Below are positions 42,447 through 52,808 of a stretch of DNA of 64,000 nucleotides, piece after piece. A model generated the notes under the pieces. That model was not told the DNA's origin. It saw nothing but the letters and a program-made list of their open reading frames with translations, and did not search any database. Source of the DNA: JBBQYA01 sp031412335 (GTDB taxonomy: Bacteria; Bacteroidota; Bacteroidia; Sphingobacteriales; Sphingobacteriaceae); NCBI GenBank assembly GCA_031412335.1, contig JANOCT010000030.1, positions 160,650 through 224,649 on the forward strand, read 5' to 3'. Every line of letters starts with the position of its first letter. Position 1 is the first letter of the stretch. The position numbers and the translations under genes were made by a program.

Positions 42447-44102
42447 TTACTTTTTCCACATTCCTACAATTGGCATTTTTCTTCCCATTCCAAATGCTTT
42501 AGGCGATACCCGTAAAATTGGAGGAGCTTGATGTCGTTTATACTCGCTTGAGTTTACCAATTTTATAATTCTTTTAACTAATTCTTCATCGAAACCTAAT
42601 TGAGTTATGTCTTTGGTACTTTGTTTCATTTCAATGTATTGAAACAAAATTTTATCTAAAATTTCATATTCAGGTAAAGAATCCGAATCTTTTTGGTCGG
42701 GTCTTAACTCTGCACTTGGTGGTTTGCTGATACTGTTTTGAGGAATTATTTCTTTATTTCTGTTGATAAAATTTGCCAACTCATAAACCTGAGTTTTATA
42801 CAAATCAGCAATTACTGAAATTGCACCACACATATCGCCATATAACGTTCCATAACCTACCGCTGCTTCACTTTTATTGGAAGTATTGAGCAAAATGTGA
42901 CCTAATTTATTGGACAACGCCATTAATAAAACTGCTCGGCTTCTTGCTTGAATATTTTCTTCTGCTAAGCCAGGGTTCATGCCTTCAAACGGTTTGCTTA
43001 ATGTATTTTCAAACTCATTTACTACATTAGAAATAGGTAAAACTAAAGATTGGCAACCTAAATTATTAACTAAAATTTCAGCATCAGTAATAGAATGATC
43101 TGATGAGTATTTGGAAGGAAGTAATACGGCTAATACATTCTCCGCACCTAATGCATCCGCAGCCAAAGCTAAAACTAAGGCAGAGTCTATGCCACCTGAT
43201 AATCCTAAAATTGCTTTTGTAAAACCAGATTTTTGAAAATAATCTTTAATGCCTAAAATTAATGCTTCATAAATTTGCGCTTCATCAGGAGCATCAATAG
43301 CTTGCTTTCTTGGTTTTTCAGGTAAAACTTCTAAACCAGATATTGATTTTTGAATAGAATAAAAGGTTATTTCTTCCTTAAAATAATTCAGTTCATCAAT
43401 ATAATCACCCTCTTTATCGAGCACTAAACTTCCTCCATCAAATATCAATTCAGTTTGTGCGCCTACTTGGTTTACATAAAAAATAGGAAGATTGTATTTT
43501 TTGCAATTAGCACTTAACACCGATTTTCTTGAATCCGAATGTTTGTAATCAAATGGAGAGGCTGCAATATTGATCATTAGTTCTGGACTAAGTTTAGTTA
43601 ATTCGTCCATTGGCGATTGCAAATACATGGGGTCATCATCTGAATTCCACAAATCTTCACAAACCGTTAATGCAATTTTAAAACCTTTCAGGTCAATGAG
43701 TTCAAATTTTCTGTTTGGTTCAAAATAACGATACTCATCAAAAATATCATAAGTTGGTAAAAGTGTTTTATCAACCACATTTTTAATTTTTCCATGTTCT
43801 ATAAAAAATGCAGAATTGAAAAGATTTTTACCTTTTGGATCAGGATTTAATCGAGGAGCACCTAAAATACAAGCAATCTCTGTGCATTCACCTGCAATTT
43901 CTTCAATTGAATTTTTACAATCTTCTATAAATTCATCAAAATCAAGAAAATCTCTTGGTGGATATCCGCAAAGAGCTAACTCAGCAAAAACAACCAAGTC
44001 AGCCTGATTTATTTTTGCCGTTTTTATAGCATCAATTATTTTTTTTTTGTTTAATGCAAAATTGCCAATGGTGTAATTAAGTTGTGCTAAGGCAATTTTC
44101 AT
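42447..44102 (-). CDS. nadE: Glutamine-dependent NAD+ synthetase
   Basis: The 551-residue enzyme makes NAD from deamido-NAD, using glutamine. The N-terminal nitrilase-type amidase has Glu in FAELALCGYPP, Lys in VDKTLLPTYD and Cys in LTVCEDLW. The synthetase half begins with the pyrophosphatase loop LSGGIDSAL and has the NTSNKSEAAVGYGTLYGD segment. It follows the beta-barrel gene by 7 bp. Close to gldB, a neighbour also seen in gliding Bacteroidota. Confidence 0.97.
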   Translation of the reverse strand: MKIALAQLNYTIGNFALNKKKIIDAIKTAKINQADLVVFAELALCGYPPRDFLDFDEFIEDCKNSIEEIAGECTEIACILGAPRLNPDPKGKNLFNSAFFIEHGKIKNVVDKTLLPTYDIFDEYRYFEPNRKFELIDLKGFKIALTVCEDLWNSDDDPMYLQSPMDELTKLSPELMINIAASPFDYKHSDSRKSVLSANCKKYNLPIFYVNQVGAQTELIFDGGSLVLDKEGDYIDELNYFKEEITFYSIQKSISGLEVLPEKPRKQAIDAPDEAQIYEALILGIKDYFQKSGFTKAILGLSGGIDSALVLALAADALGAENVLAVLLPSKYSSDHSITDAEILVNNLGCQSLVLPISNVVNEFENTLSKPFEGMNPGLAEENIQARSRAVLLMALSNKLGHILLNTSNKSEAAVGYGTLYGDMCGAISVIADLYKTQVYELANFINRNKEIIPQNSISKPPSAELRPDQKDSDSLPEYEILDKILFQYIEMKQSTKDITQLGFDEELVKRIIKLVNSSEYKRHQAPPILRVSPKAFGMGRKMPIVGMWKK

Positions 44103-44109
44103 AGGCTTT

Positions 44110-44754
44110 TTAAAAGATAATTCCTAGGTTCAAAGCTACGTATGAATTAAGAACTTTGTAATCTTTATCATCAGAAATATCTGTAAGACCATTATTGAAA
44201 CTTAAACCGCCAATAAAAGCAGTTCTATCACCTAGAGAATATTCAACTCCGCCTCCAATTACTAGCCCAACTCGAAAATCGTTAATTTCATCAGAAATAT
44301 CTTTTTTAGGATTAGGTGTTAATACTGGTCCTTGCTTCAAATCTCCGTTGTTTCTTGCTCTTATATTGACGCCTGGAGTCAAGCCAAATTGACCAAAATA
44401 TTTAGAATAACCAATTTCATTTGTTCTCAATTTTAATGTAATAGGTATTTCCAAGTACCTTAGGGAGTAATTATTATTTTTTATATTCGTTAAATCCTGT
44501 GTGTCGATAAATTTTCCACCCATTGTATTTACACTTAGCCCAGTTCCCAAAAGGTAATTATCGGTAAGTTTGTAATCGGCGATAATGCCAAAATTTAAAC
44601 CCAATTTAGCACCATCGCTTTCAAAACGGGCATCATCTGATTGAAAAAATCCGATAGTTGGGTCGACTCTAAATCCTAGATAAAAGTCTTGTGCTTGAGT
44701 TTTAGCAAATATTAGTAGTAAAAAACTGATTATTAGGAGAAATTTCGTTTTCAT
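44110..44754 (-). CDS. Outer-membrane beta-barrel protein, PorT-like family
   Basis: The 214-residue protein has a signal peptide ending near TQAQ (about residue 22) and alternating hydrophobic strands ending in an aromatic-type C terminus (YVALNLGIIF), as for an eight-stranded barrel. Strand pairs such as KLGLNFGIIADYKL and DFRVGLVIGGGVEYSL repeat through it. Bacteroidota call these outer-membrane beta-barrel (OmpX/PorT-like) proteins. It is upstream of nadE by 7 bp, likely cotranscribed. Cargo or role unknown. Confidence 0.8.
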   Translation of the reverse strand: MKTKFLLIISFLLLIFAKTQAQDFYLGFRVDPTIGFFQSDDARFESDGAKLGLNFGIIADYKLTDNYLLGTGLSVNTMGGKFIDTQDLTNIKNNNYSLRYLEIPITLKLRTNEIGYSKYFGQFGLTPGVNIRARNNGDLKQGPVLTPNPKKDISDEINDFRVGLVIGGGVEYSLGDRTAFIGGLSFNNGLTDISDDKDYKVLNSYVALNLGIIF

Positions 44755-44819
44755 GTTTATTTTTTTTTAATGTTATTTTAAAGGTGTGAATTTTTATTTT
44801 TACAGTTAGCTATTTTTTA

Positions 44820-45851
44820 ATGTACGTCCTCAAATTTCAAAGAAAACAAATTTATTTTACGCTCAGTATTTTTCTGATTTTGATCAGCCATTCAAGCTGC
44901 TTGAAAAACAAAAGCAATGCCGATGTAAGTAATATAACTATAAACTTATCCACCAAAAGGTTTGAAACAGACTTATTTAATACGGATTTGGTAAATTTTA
45001 ATAAAAGTGCAAGCAAACTTCAACGGAAATACCCAGAATTTTATCAATTATTTGTAGAAAACATTGTTCGTTTGGGCAGAATTGAGGACAGTGCATACCT
45101 CAACAATCTCAAAGATTTTGTTTTAAATAAAGACATTAACACGCTAAAAAAAGATTGTGATTCTATTTTTTCAGATTTAAAACCATACCAATCTGAGTTA
45201 ACAGAATCGTTTAAATATGTAAAATACTATTTCCCAAAAGCAGATATTCCCGAAATCGTAACATTTGTTTCTGGTTTTAATAATGCAATTGTAAACACAG
45301 AAACTTCACTTGGATTAGGCCTTGATATGTTTCTTGGACGTAATTATCGCTATTATCCTTCAGCTGGATTCCCGCAATTTGTGATTAAGAATTTGCATCC
45401 CGCAGCTATGGTTCCTACAGCAATTAAAGGGTTCACGAAGTTCCGTTTCGAAGAAAATGCAGAAGAAAGCCGTCTTCTTTATCGAATGGTTTATGAAGGA
45501 AAAATTCTTTATTTTATGGATAAAGTTCTTCCAGAAACTGATGACTCGTTAAAAATTGGTTTTACCAAAAAACAAATGGAATGGTGCAAAACTTATGAAA
45601 AGGATATTTGGGCTAATTTTATTTCTCAAAAACTATTGTTCTCAACAGATCGTTTGCAAACCAATAAATATTTGGATGACGCACCATTTACTTCTGGCTT
45701 AGACAATGAATCATCACCCATGCTTGGCGTTTGGGTAGGTTGGCAAATTGTTAGAAATTACATGGAAAATGCTTCTGAAGTATCCTTGGCACAATTGATG
45801 GCTGAAAAGGATGCAGAGAAAATATTAAAAATATCGGGTTATAAACCCTAA
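44820..45851 (+). CDS. gldB: GldB-like gliding motility lipoprotein
   Basis: The 343-residue protein has a signal ending in a lipobox near HSSC (Cys about residue 27). The body matches GldB: TKRFETDLF near the start, FKYVKYYFPKADIPEIVTFVS and the glutamate-rich C-terminal half with SPMLGVWVGWQIVRNYM. GldB is needed for gliding motility and type IX secretion in Flavobacterium, where it lies beside gldC and nadE; here nadE is near but gldC does not follow. The uvrB reading frame begins 3 bp after its stop. Confidence 0.85.
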   Translation: MYVLKFQRKQIYFTLSIFLILISHSSCLKNKSNADVSNITINLSTKRFETDLFNTDLVNFNKSASKLQRKYPEFYQLFVENIVRLGRIEDSAYLNNLKDFVLNKDINTLKKDCDSIFSDLKPYQSELTESFKYVKYYFPKADIPEIVTFVSGFNNAIVNTETSLGLGLDMFLGRNYRYYPSAGFPQFVIKNLHPAAMVPTAIKGFTKFRFEENAEESRLLYRMVYEGKILYFMDKVLPETDDSLKIGFTKKQMEWCKTYEKDIWANFISQKLLFSTDRLQTNKYLDDAPFTSGLDNESSPMLGVWVGWQIVRNYMENASEVSLAQLMAEKDAEKILKISGYKP

Positions 45852-45854
45852 ACA

Positions 45855-47885
45855 ATGAGTTTTAAACTAACATCAGAATATAGACCAACTGGAGATCAGC
45901 CTGGTGCAATTAAGCAATTAGTAGAAGGACTAAACAGGGGAGAAAATTTTCAAACACTGTTAGGAGTTACAGGTTCAGGTAAAACTTTTACTGTTGCGAA
46001 TGTAATTCAACAGGTTCAACGTCCTACTTTAATTTTAAGTCATAATAAAACCCTTGCAGCGCAGCTTTATGGAGAGTTTAAACAATTCTTTCCTGAAAAT
46101 GCGGTCAATTATTTTGTTTCTTATTATGATTATTATCAACCAGAGGCTTTTATCGCTTCTTCTAATACCTATATTGAAAAAGATTTAAAAATAAATGAAG
46201 AGATAGAAAAACTGCGACTTAGAACTTCCTCTGCGTTAATGTCAGGCAGGAGAGATGTGATTGTAGTTTCTTCTGTTTCTTGTATTTATGGAATGGGAAA
46301 TCCGGCTGATTTTGCTGACAATATTGTTAGAATTCAAGTTGGGCAAATCGTTTCGAGAAATGCCTTTTTGCATCGCTTAGTAGAAATTTTATACAGCCGA
46401 ACTACCGTTGAATTCAAACGTGGTACTTTTCGCGTGAAAGGTGATACTGTTGATATTTTTCTGGCTTATGCAGATTTTGCTTACCGTGTTACATTTTTTG
46501 GAGATCAGATTGAAGAAATTACAGCGATTGAACCGGATACTGGCAAAACAACCGATAAAATGGAACACGCAGCTATTTTTCCGGCAAATTTATATGTTGC
46601 ACCTAAGGACAGAACATTAAAAGCAATTTTTTCTATTCAGGAAGAATTAATGGCTCGTAAAGATCAATTTGTAGATGATAAACGATTCTTAGAAGCAAAA
46701 AGATTAGAGGAAAGAGTTAACTATGACCTAGAAATGATGCGTGAATTAGGTTATTGTTCAGGAATTGAAAACTATTCTAGATTTTTTGATGGACGCAAAC
46801 CAGGTACTCGTCCATTTTGTTTATTAGATTACTTTCCAGAAGATTATTTATTAGTGATTGATGAAAGTCATGTAACTGTACCACAAATCAGAGCTATGTA
46901 TGGCGGCGATCGTTCCAGAAAACTTTCGCTGGTAGAATATGGATTCCGTCTGCCGTCTGCTTTAGACAATCGCCCTTTAAATTTTAATGAATTTGAAGGA
47001 TTGACCAATCAAATTATATATGTAAGTGCTACTCCTGCTTATTATGAACTGTAAAAAAGCGACGGTGTAATAGTAGAACAAGTAATACGACCTACAGGAT
47101 TATTAGATCCGCAAATAGAAGTTCGGCCATTGGTAAACCAGGTTGATGATTTGTTGGATGAAATTGATAAAACAATAAAAGCAGGATTTAGAATATTGGT
47201 AACTACCTTGACCAAAAGAATGGCAGAAGAACTCGCCAAATACATGGCAAGATTAAATATAAAATCAAGATACATTCACTCAGAAGTAAAAACCTTAGAG
47301 CGTGTCGAAATATTAAGGGGATTAAGACTAGGTGAATTTGATGTTTTAATTGGAATTAACTTATTAAGAGAAGGATTAGATTTACCAGAAGTAGCATTAG
47401 TTGCCATTTTAGACGCTGATAAAGAGGGCTTTTTACGCTCAGATCGATCATTAATTCAAACAATAGGAAGAGCAGCAAGAAATTCGGAAGGAAAAGTAAT
47501 TATGTATGCGGATAAAATTACAGACAGTATGCGCAGAACAATTGACGAGACCGATAGAAGAAGAGAAAAGCAAATTCAATACAATCTCGATAATAACATT
47601 ATTCCAATAACTGTAGGTAAAACCAAGGCGGAAATTATTGAACAAACCTCGGTTATGGATTTTAGAGGAGGTGTACAAAAACCATACATCGAGCAAGAAG
47701 ATATTACCATAGCTGCAGATCCAATTGTGCAATACATGACTAAAAATGAATTGCAAAAAAGTATTGAAACCACTAAAAAACAAATGTTGCAAGCAGCAAA
47801 AGACATGGAATTTTTGGACGCAGCCCGACTAAGAAATGAAATGTTTGCTTTAGATAAAGTGATGGCAGAGCGGTTTGGAGGATAA
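45855..47885 (+). pseudogene. uvrB: uvrB interrupted by one in-frame TAA
   Basis: The frame encodes UvrB, the damage-recognition helicase of nucleotide excision repair. Codons 1-399 carry Walker A GVTGSGKT (37-44), the beta-hairpin YYDYYQPEA and the motif YVSATP. Codon 400 (47052-47054) is TAA where the family has Glu or Gln in YELE. Reading continues in the same frame from 47055 (KSDGVIVEQVIRPTGLLDP) to a normal C-terminal UVR motif and a stop at 47885. A neighbouring codon is Tyr (47040-47042) where the family has Asp. Together the frame is 676 codons, of normal size. A sequencing error or a recent nonsense mutation are the likely explanations. Confidence 0.85.
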
Positions 47886-48000
47886 ATTATTTTTTATTAG
47901 GATAAAATTATAAACCTAATAAAATGAGAAAGGCCAAATAACCTACTAATTATTTTACAAAACCAATTGCCCGAAATTCCATTATCTATAATCTATATTT

Positions 48001-48008
48001 TATATTTG
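48001..48008 (+). promoter_or_regulatory. Candidate -7 element before the DUF4834 gene
   Basis: TATATTTG matches TAnnTTTG, 15 bp before the ATG. No -33 TTTG at the standard distance. Confidence 0.35.
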
Positions 48009-48023
48009 ATTTTTTAGGTCTTC

Positions 48024-48281
48024 ATGAAAACGTTTTTTATCATAATTCTGATATTATTGGGTCTTCGATTACTTGTCAGAATCTTTTTACCATTCATTTT
48101 AACCTTTGTAGCAAAAAAAGCTCAGCAGAATATGCAGGATCATTTCAGAAGAAATGGCTATCCAGGCGGTGTAGAGGATGTTAAACCAGAAGGAACCATT
48201 GAAGTAAACTTTGTTCCACATAAAAAAAATCCAACAGACAAATCATCCGGTGATTTTGTGGATTATGAGGAAGTAAAATAG
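48024..48281 (+). CDS. DUF4834 family small membrane protein
   Basis: This 85-residue protein has one hydrophobic segment (about residues 3-29) and a short polar tail ending DFVDYEEVK. Small proteins of this type (DUF4834) are found in Bacteroidota next to YfhO-like genes, as here with 60 bp between. Function unknown. The upstream gap to uvrB (138 bp) shows no terminator. Confidence 0.75.
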   Translation: MKTFFIIILILLGLRLLVRIFLPFILTFVAKKAQQNMQDHFRRNGYPGGVEDVKPEGTIEVNFVPHKKNPTDKSSGDFVDYEEVK

Positions 48282-48303
48282 TTTTACATCTGCTTGTTCT
48301 TTT

Positions 48304-48311
48304 TATCTTTG
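48304..48311 (+). promoter_or_regulatory. Candidate -7 element before the YfhO gene
   Basis: TATCTTTG matches TAnnTTTG, 30 bp before the ATG at 48342, supporting that start over a longer frame from 48294. Confidence 0.3.
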
Positions 48312-48341
48312 AGATCAAAAAATATCTCAAAACCCATTTAT

Positions 48342-50780
48342 ATGGCCATCTGGTTCAAGAAAAACTATCCCGTACTTTTAACAATTCTATTTTTCGTTGC
48401 TATTACATTTGTGTACTGCAGCCCATTGTTGGAGGGTAAAGTAATTATTCAATCAGATGTTGTATCTGCTCAAGGAATGCAACAGGAAGTTTTAAACTAT
48501 AAAAAAACAACTGGAGAGCCTTCGCTTTGGACTAACTCTATGTTTGGCGGAATGCCTTCGTATCAAATATGGCTTCCATATCCAAATAGTATTGCTGGCC
48601 AAGTTCAAGCAATTTATAATAAGTTAATTCCAGATCCTGCCAGACTTATTCTTTTACTCTTATTAACTTCTTATTTATTTTTCAGAATATTTAAATACAA
48701 TAATTGGATAGCTATTCTGGGTTCAATAGCCATTGCGTTTTCATCCTACAATTTTGTCATTATTGAAGCTGGCCACGTAAATAAAGTTGCAGCCATTGCC
48801 TATTTGCTACCATTGCTGGGAGGAGTCATGTTGGTATTTCGGGGTAAATATTGGATGGGAGCAGCTGTTACAGCAATTTTTGCAGCGTTTGAAGTTAAAG
48901 CGAATCACGTTCAAATGACGTATTATTTTTTAATTGCATTACTCATTTTTGGAATATTTGAATTGGTTTCTGCCATTCGGAATAAAACATTACCTGCTTT
49001 TTTAAAATCAACTGTTATCGTTTTGGCAGCTGCTACTTTAGGTATTTTCACTAACATTTCGAACTTATGGGTTACCTATGAATATGGCGAACAAACCATT
49101 CGAGGCAAATCAGAATTAACCTTAAATAAAACTCCCGGAGATCCAGTATCAGGAGTTTCAAAAGAATATGCCTATCAATGGAGTCAAGGAATTACAGAAT
49201 CCATTACTTTTTTAATTCCAGATGCATATGGAGGTTCTTCTAATCACGAATTAGGAAAAGATTCGGAGGTTGCAAAAGAATTTAAATCGAAAGGCGTGCC
49301 TATGCAAAACTTGAAAAGTATGCCGACCTATTGGGGAAGTAAGCCTTTTACTTCTGGGCCTGTATATTTTGGAGCTATTATTTGCTTTCTTTTCGTTTTA
49401 GGCTGTTTTGTAGTAAAAGGACCCACAAAATGGTGGTTAGTTACGGCAACATTACTTTCAGTATTATTATGTTGGGGTAAAAATTTCGAATCGTTTTCAA
49501 ATATTTTCTTCGATTATTTTCCTTTATACAGTAAATTCAGAGCGGTTGAATCTATATTAATTGTTGCAGGAATAACAGTTCCGCTTTTAGGAGTTTTAGC
49601 CCTACAAAAAATACTAAATGGAGAAGTTCAAAAGCAAGATTTGCTAAAATACTTGAAATACTCACTAGGAATTGTAGGAGGCGTATTATTAATTTTTGTA
49701 GTTGCCCCAGGTATTTTCCTTGATTTTGTAAGTCCAAATGATAAACAGTTTCCAGAGGATGTACAAAAATGGTTGGTTCCAGCTTTAGAAGCCGATCGTG
49801 AATCATTGGCTAGAAGCGATGCCTTCAGATCATTAGTATTCGTTTTATTATCCGCTGGATTATTATGGGCAATTATTGAAAAGAAAATTGTTGCCAACTA
49901 TGCAGCAATCGCTTTAGCAGTTTTGGTATTAGTAGATATGTGGGGAGTAAATAAAAGATACTTGAACGATGACGCATTTGTAAACAAAAGCAAATTGAAA
50001 GCTCAGTTTGCACCAAGAGCTGTTGATGAACAAATTTTGCAAGATAAAGATCCAAATTACCGGGTTTATGATGCAAGTGTAAATACATTTAATAGTTCAA
50101 GTGGTTCTTATTATCACAAAATGGTGGGCGGATATCATGCCGCAAAATTGAAAAAATATCAAGAATTAATTGAAAACCAGATAAGTAAAGGAAATATGTC
50201 TGTTTTCAATATGCTAAACACTCGGTATTTTATTAATAAAGATCAGCAAAGCAATCAGGAAATTGTGCAGAGAAATCCGGGTGCAATGGGAAATGCTTGG
50301 TTTGTAAACGAAGTAGAATTTGCAGCCAATGCTGATTCTGAAATGAACGCTTTGACCGGTTTTGATCCAAAAAGTAAAGCCATTGTTGATGTTCGATATA
50401 AAGCTGAGGTTGGAAATATATCTCCTATAAAAGATTCTACCGCCAATATAAAATTGACTTCCTATTCTCCAATGGAACTTAATTATCAGGCAGACTCCAA
50501 ATCTGGTGGTTTTGCAGTATTCTCAGAAATCTATTATCCAGCTGGCTGGAATGCATTTGTAAATGGAAAACCAGCAAATATTATCAGAACTAACTATGTA
50601 CTTCGTGGATTAAATCTGCCTGCTGGTAAAAATGAAATTAAGTTCAAATTCGAACCCAACTCATATTACACTGGAGAAAAAATTGCGTTGGTGGCTTCCC
50701 TTCTTACTGTTATACTTTTACTTGCCGCAATATATTTTGAATTTAAAAACAGAAATAAGCTTAGTGCAACTTCCGTTTAA
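48342..50780 (+). CDS. YfhO family membrane protein
   Basis: This 812-residue multi-spanning protein has about a dozen hydrophobic segments in residues 10-560 and a soluble C-terminal part. The N-terminal loop TNSMFGGMPSYQIW, after a first membrane segment, and FSSYNFVIIEAGHVNK match YfhO-type proteins, which are GT-C-fold glycosyltransferase relatives; Bacillus YfhO is needed for lipoteichoic acid glycosylation. The C-terminal part ends with YYTGEKIALVASLL and a last membrane helix. ATG 48342 is preferred. The 3' end overlaps the next gene tail-to-tail by 20 bp. Confidence 0.85.
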   Translation: MAIWFKKNYPVLLTILFFVAITFVYCSPLLEGKVIIQSDVVSAQGMQQEVLNYKKTTGEPSLWTNSMFGGMPSYQIWLPYPNSIAGQVQAIYNKLIPDPARLILLLLLTSYLFFRIFKYNNWIAILGSIAIAFSSYNFVIIEAGHVNKVAAIAYLLPLLGGVMLVFRGKYWMGAAVTAIFAAFEVKANHVQMTYYFLIALLIFGIFELVSAIRNKTLPAFLKSTVIVLAAATLGIFTNISNLWVTYEYGEQTIRGKSELTLNKTPGDPVSGVSKEYAYQWSQGITESITFLIPDAYGGSSNHELGKDSEVAKEFKSKGVPMQNLKSMPTYWGSKPFTSGPVYFGAIICFLFVLGCFVVKGPTKWWLVTATLLSVLLCWGKNFESFSNIFFDYFPLYSKFRAVESILIVAGITVPLLGVLALQKILNGEVQKQDLLKYLKYSLGIVGGVLLIFVVAPGIFLDFVSPNDKQFPEDVQKWLVPALEADRESLARSDAFRSLVFVLLSAGLLWAIIEKKIVANYAAIALAVLVLVDMWGVNKRYLNDDAFVNKSKLKAQFAPRAVDEQILQDKDPNYRVYDASVNTFNSSSGSYYHKMVGGYHAAKLKKYQELIENQISKGNMSVFNMLNTRYFINKDQQSNQEIVQRNPGAMGNAWFVNEVEFAANADSEMNALTGFDPKSKAIVDVRYKAEVGNISPIKDSTANIKLTSYSPMELNYQADSKSGGFAVFSEIYYPAGWNAFVNGKPANIIRTNYVLRGLNLPAGKNEIKFKFEPNSYYTGEKIALVASLLTVILLLAAIYFEFKNRNKLSATSV

Positions 50781-51492
50781 GGGCTCTTATAACAATAATT
50801 AGGTGATTAAATAAAGTCGGGAAAAGTCCGTAATGGTGATTCATTATCGTAAATCGTTCTTTCCAGGCTTTTCTTTCCAGCTTTACAGAAAGCCCACCAG
50901 CCAAGTATTTTGAAATGGGTAAATGAGTGTTGACAATAGTATTTGATTTTTTCAATGCGTTAATAACCCAGTCAATATCAGCGCTTATTTTATAAATAGA
51001 ATTGTAATGCTTACTGATACTTTTTTTAATAATAATGCTCTGATGGCATACCAGCATTCCTTTTTGAAACGATTTCCAATTTAATTTTTCGGGAGGTCGC
51101 AAATCTCTCCAGCCCAAAATCTGATTGTTTTCGTCAATAATTTGTGCATCGCCATAATACACGTCTGCAAAATCTGCTTTTGAAAAAACATTAGAAAGTG
51201 TTTTAGCATCAAAAAGTTCATCGCCAGAATTCAGGAAGTAAACATAATCTCCAGTTGAATTATCAAGACCTTTATTCATAGCATCATAAATTCCTTTGTC
51301 TTTTTCAGAAATTAATACAGCTATTTTATTAGCAAATTTTGTTAAAACTTCAAAAGTTCCATCGGTACTTTTCCCATCAATAATTATTAGTTCTATATTT
51401 TCATAATCTTGCTTAAACACAGAAGATAACGTTCTTTCTATGTGCTTTACATTATTATATACAACGGTGATGATAGAAATTTTGGGTTTCAT
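50761..51492 (-). CDS. Family 2 glycosyltransferase
   Basis: The 243-residue enzyme has the GT2 N-terminal motif ISIITVVYNN, IDGKSTDGT with the nucleotide-binding Asp, and the DxD-like region LNSGDELFD. The family adds sugars to surface glycans. It begins 4 bp inside the end of the upstream GT4 gene (ATGA) and ends overlapping the YfhO gene by 20 bp, with no terminator visible. Confidence 0.9.
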   Translation of the reverse strand: MKPKISIITVVYNNVKHIERTLSSVFKQDYENIELIIIDGKSTDGTFEVLTKFANKIAVLISEKDKGIYDAMNKGLDNSTGDYVYFLNSGDELFDAKTLSNVFSKADFADVYYGDAQIIDENNQILGWRDLRPPEKLNWKSFQKGMLVCHQSIIIKKSISKHYNSIYKISADIDWVINALKKSNTIVNTHLPISKYLAGGLSVKLERKAWKERFTIMNHHYGLFPTLFNHLIIVIRALKRKLH

Positions 51493-52727
51493 TTCTTATA
51501 TCTTAAAATCGTAGTATTAATAATTGCCATAAGTTCTTCACCTAATTCTTTTGTTCTTTTATTCCCAGCATTCTCTAATTCAGATAAATTAAGTTTTTGA
51601 AAATGAGAGTTTAGTATTTCTTTCATTTTAATATACAAACTCGTTTCGTTCGAAGCTTCAAAGAATGATACTAATTCATTTTTTATTTCTTTATTAACTT
51701 CAATATCAGAAATAATACTTCTAATACCCAAAGAAACGGCTGAATAAACAGCACCACCTCCAGGTCCACCTTCAAATAAAGTTGGTTGAATTAATGCAAT
51801 GGATTCATCCATTAAAATCATTTGGTCTATTTTGGGAATAAAGCCTAATAGTAAAATTGAATTTTGAAGTTTCTCTTTTATAATAAACTTCTGCAACTCA
51901 TCTATATATTCAGGAAATCTTTCATCCTCCATTCTTCCAGTACAAACCAATTTTATTTCTTCAAAGCCAGAATCTTTTATTAACATCGAAAATGCTTTAA
52001 ATGCAATTAAATGGTCCTTATGTTTCCAAAATTGATTACAAATAATAAAATATGAATGTTCAATTTTATATTTTTTGTTTATTAATTCTTTTTCTGAAAA
52101 ATCTGTCTGAATAAAAGGAGGTAAAAAAGATAAATTGAAAACGTTTTCAGAATTTCCAAAAGAAATTTCTAGTTCCTCTTTTACTGATTTCGCATTTACA
52201 ATGATAGAAGGAGCGTTTTTTAATAGAGCAGAATATCTTTCATCTCTGCTTTCCTTTTCTTTAAAAGAGAAAAAATGGGGTAAGGAAATATGTTGTAAAT
52301 CTGGAATGTAACCAATCCAAGGAAATGGGAAATTATAAGGTAAAATATTTACCACCGGTAATAAAACAGAACAATTGTTTGAGTTTAGTTTATTAATTAA
52401 ATCACTTTGAGTATAGTTATAATAAATAAATTGTATTTCTGGATCTGAATTGTGTATTGCTGATCTAATTCTGTCATTTATTCGCTTTTTTTTAAATAAA
52501 GGTAAGCGACCTTTTTTTAATGAAGATTTGGTATCCAGAATAAAATATTTTAATTCACTGATTGTGTCATTAGGTAAAACAAAATAAATTGATAGGTGGT
52601 ATTTTTCTTTGACAGAATTTAATCCATTTAATAAGTAAACTAATAAATCAATTCCGCCGTCCCAAGAAAAATGTGCTCCCCAAAAAGCGATATTTATTTT
52701 TTGTTTATCCTTTATATCTGAAATCAT
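51489..52727 (-). CDS. Family 4-type glycosyltransferase
   Basis: The 412-residue protein has the GT-B fold pattern with an N-terminal WGAHFSWDGGIDLL segment and a C-terminal donor domain: NQFWKHKDHLIAFKAF, then FIPKIDQMILMDESIALIQPTLFEGG with the conserved Glu-containing motif. Donor and acceptor sugars cannot be told. It is followed by a GT2 gene that overlaps by 4 bp, making a two-gene surface-glycan operon. No signal peptide. Confidence 0.88.
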   Translation of the reverse strand: MISDIKDKQKINIAFWGAHFSWDGGIDLLVYLLNGLNSVKEKYHLSIYFVLPNDTISELKYFILDTKSSLKKGRLPLFKKKRINDRIRSAIHNSDPEIQFIYYNYTQSDLINKLNSNNCSVLLPVVNILPYNFPFPWIGYIPDLQHISLPHFFSFKEKESRDERYSALLKNAPSIIVNAKSVKEELEISFGNSENVFNLSFLPPFIQTDFSEKELINKKYKIEHSYFIICNQFWKHKDHLIAFKAFSMLIKDSGFEEIKLVCTGRMEDERFPEYIDELQKFIIKEKLQNSILLLGFIPKIDQMILMDESIALIQPTLFEGGPGGGAVYSAVSLGIRSIISDIEVNKEIKNELVSFFEASNETSLYIKMKEILNSHFQKLNLSELENAGNKRTKELGEELMAIINTTILRYKK

Positions 52728-52808
52728 CTATTGTTTAAAAAAATCCAGTTTTTTACATTTTCATAACTATACATTAATATTTGATAGGTATTTAATTGAA
52801 TAAAATTC

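Noticed and set aside
47052..47054. Programmed recoding or readthrough at the uvrB TAA
   Set aside because: TAA is used as a normal stop by many genes in the window and there is no slippery sequence or structure; a mutation or error is simpler.
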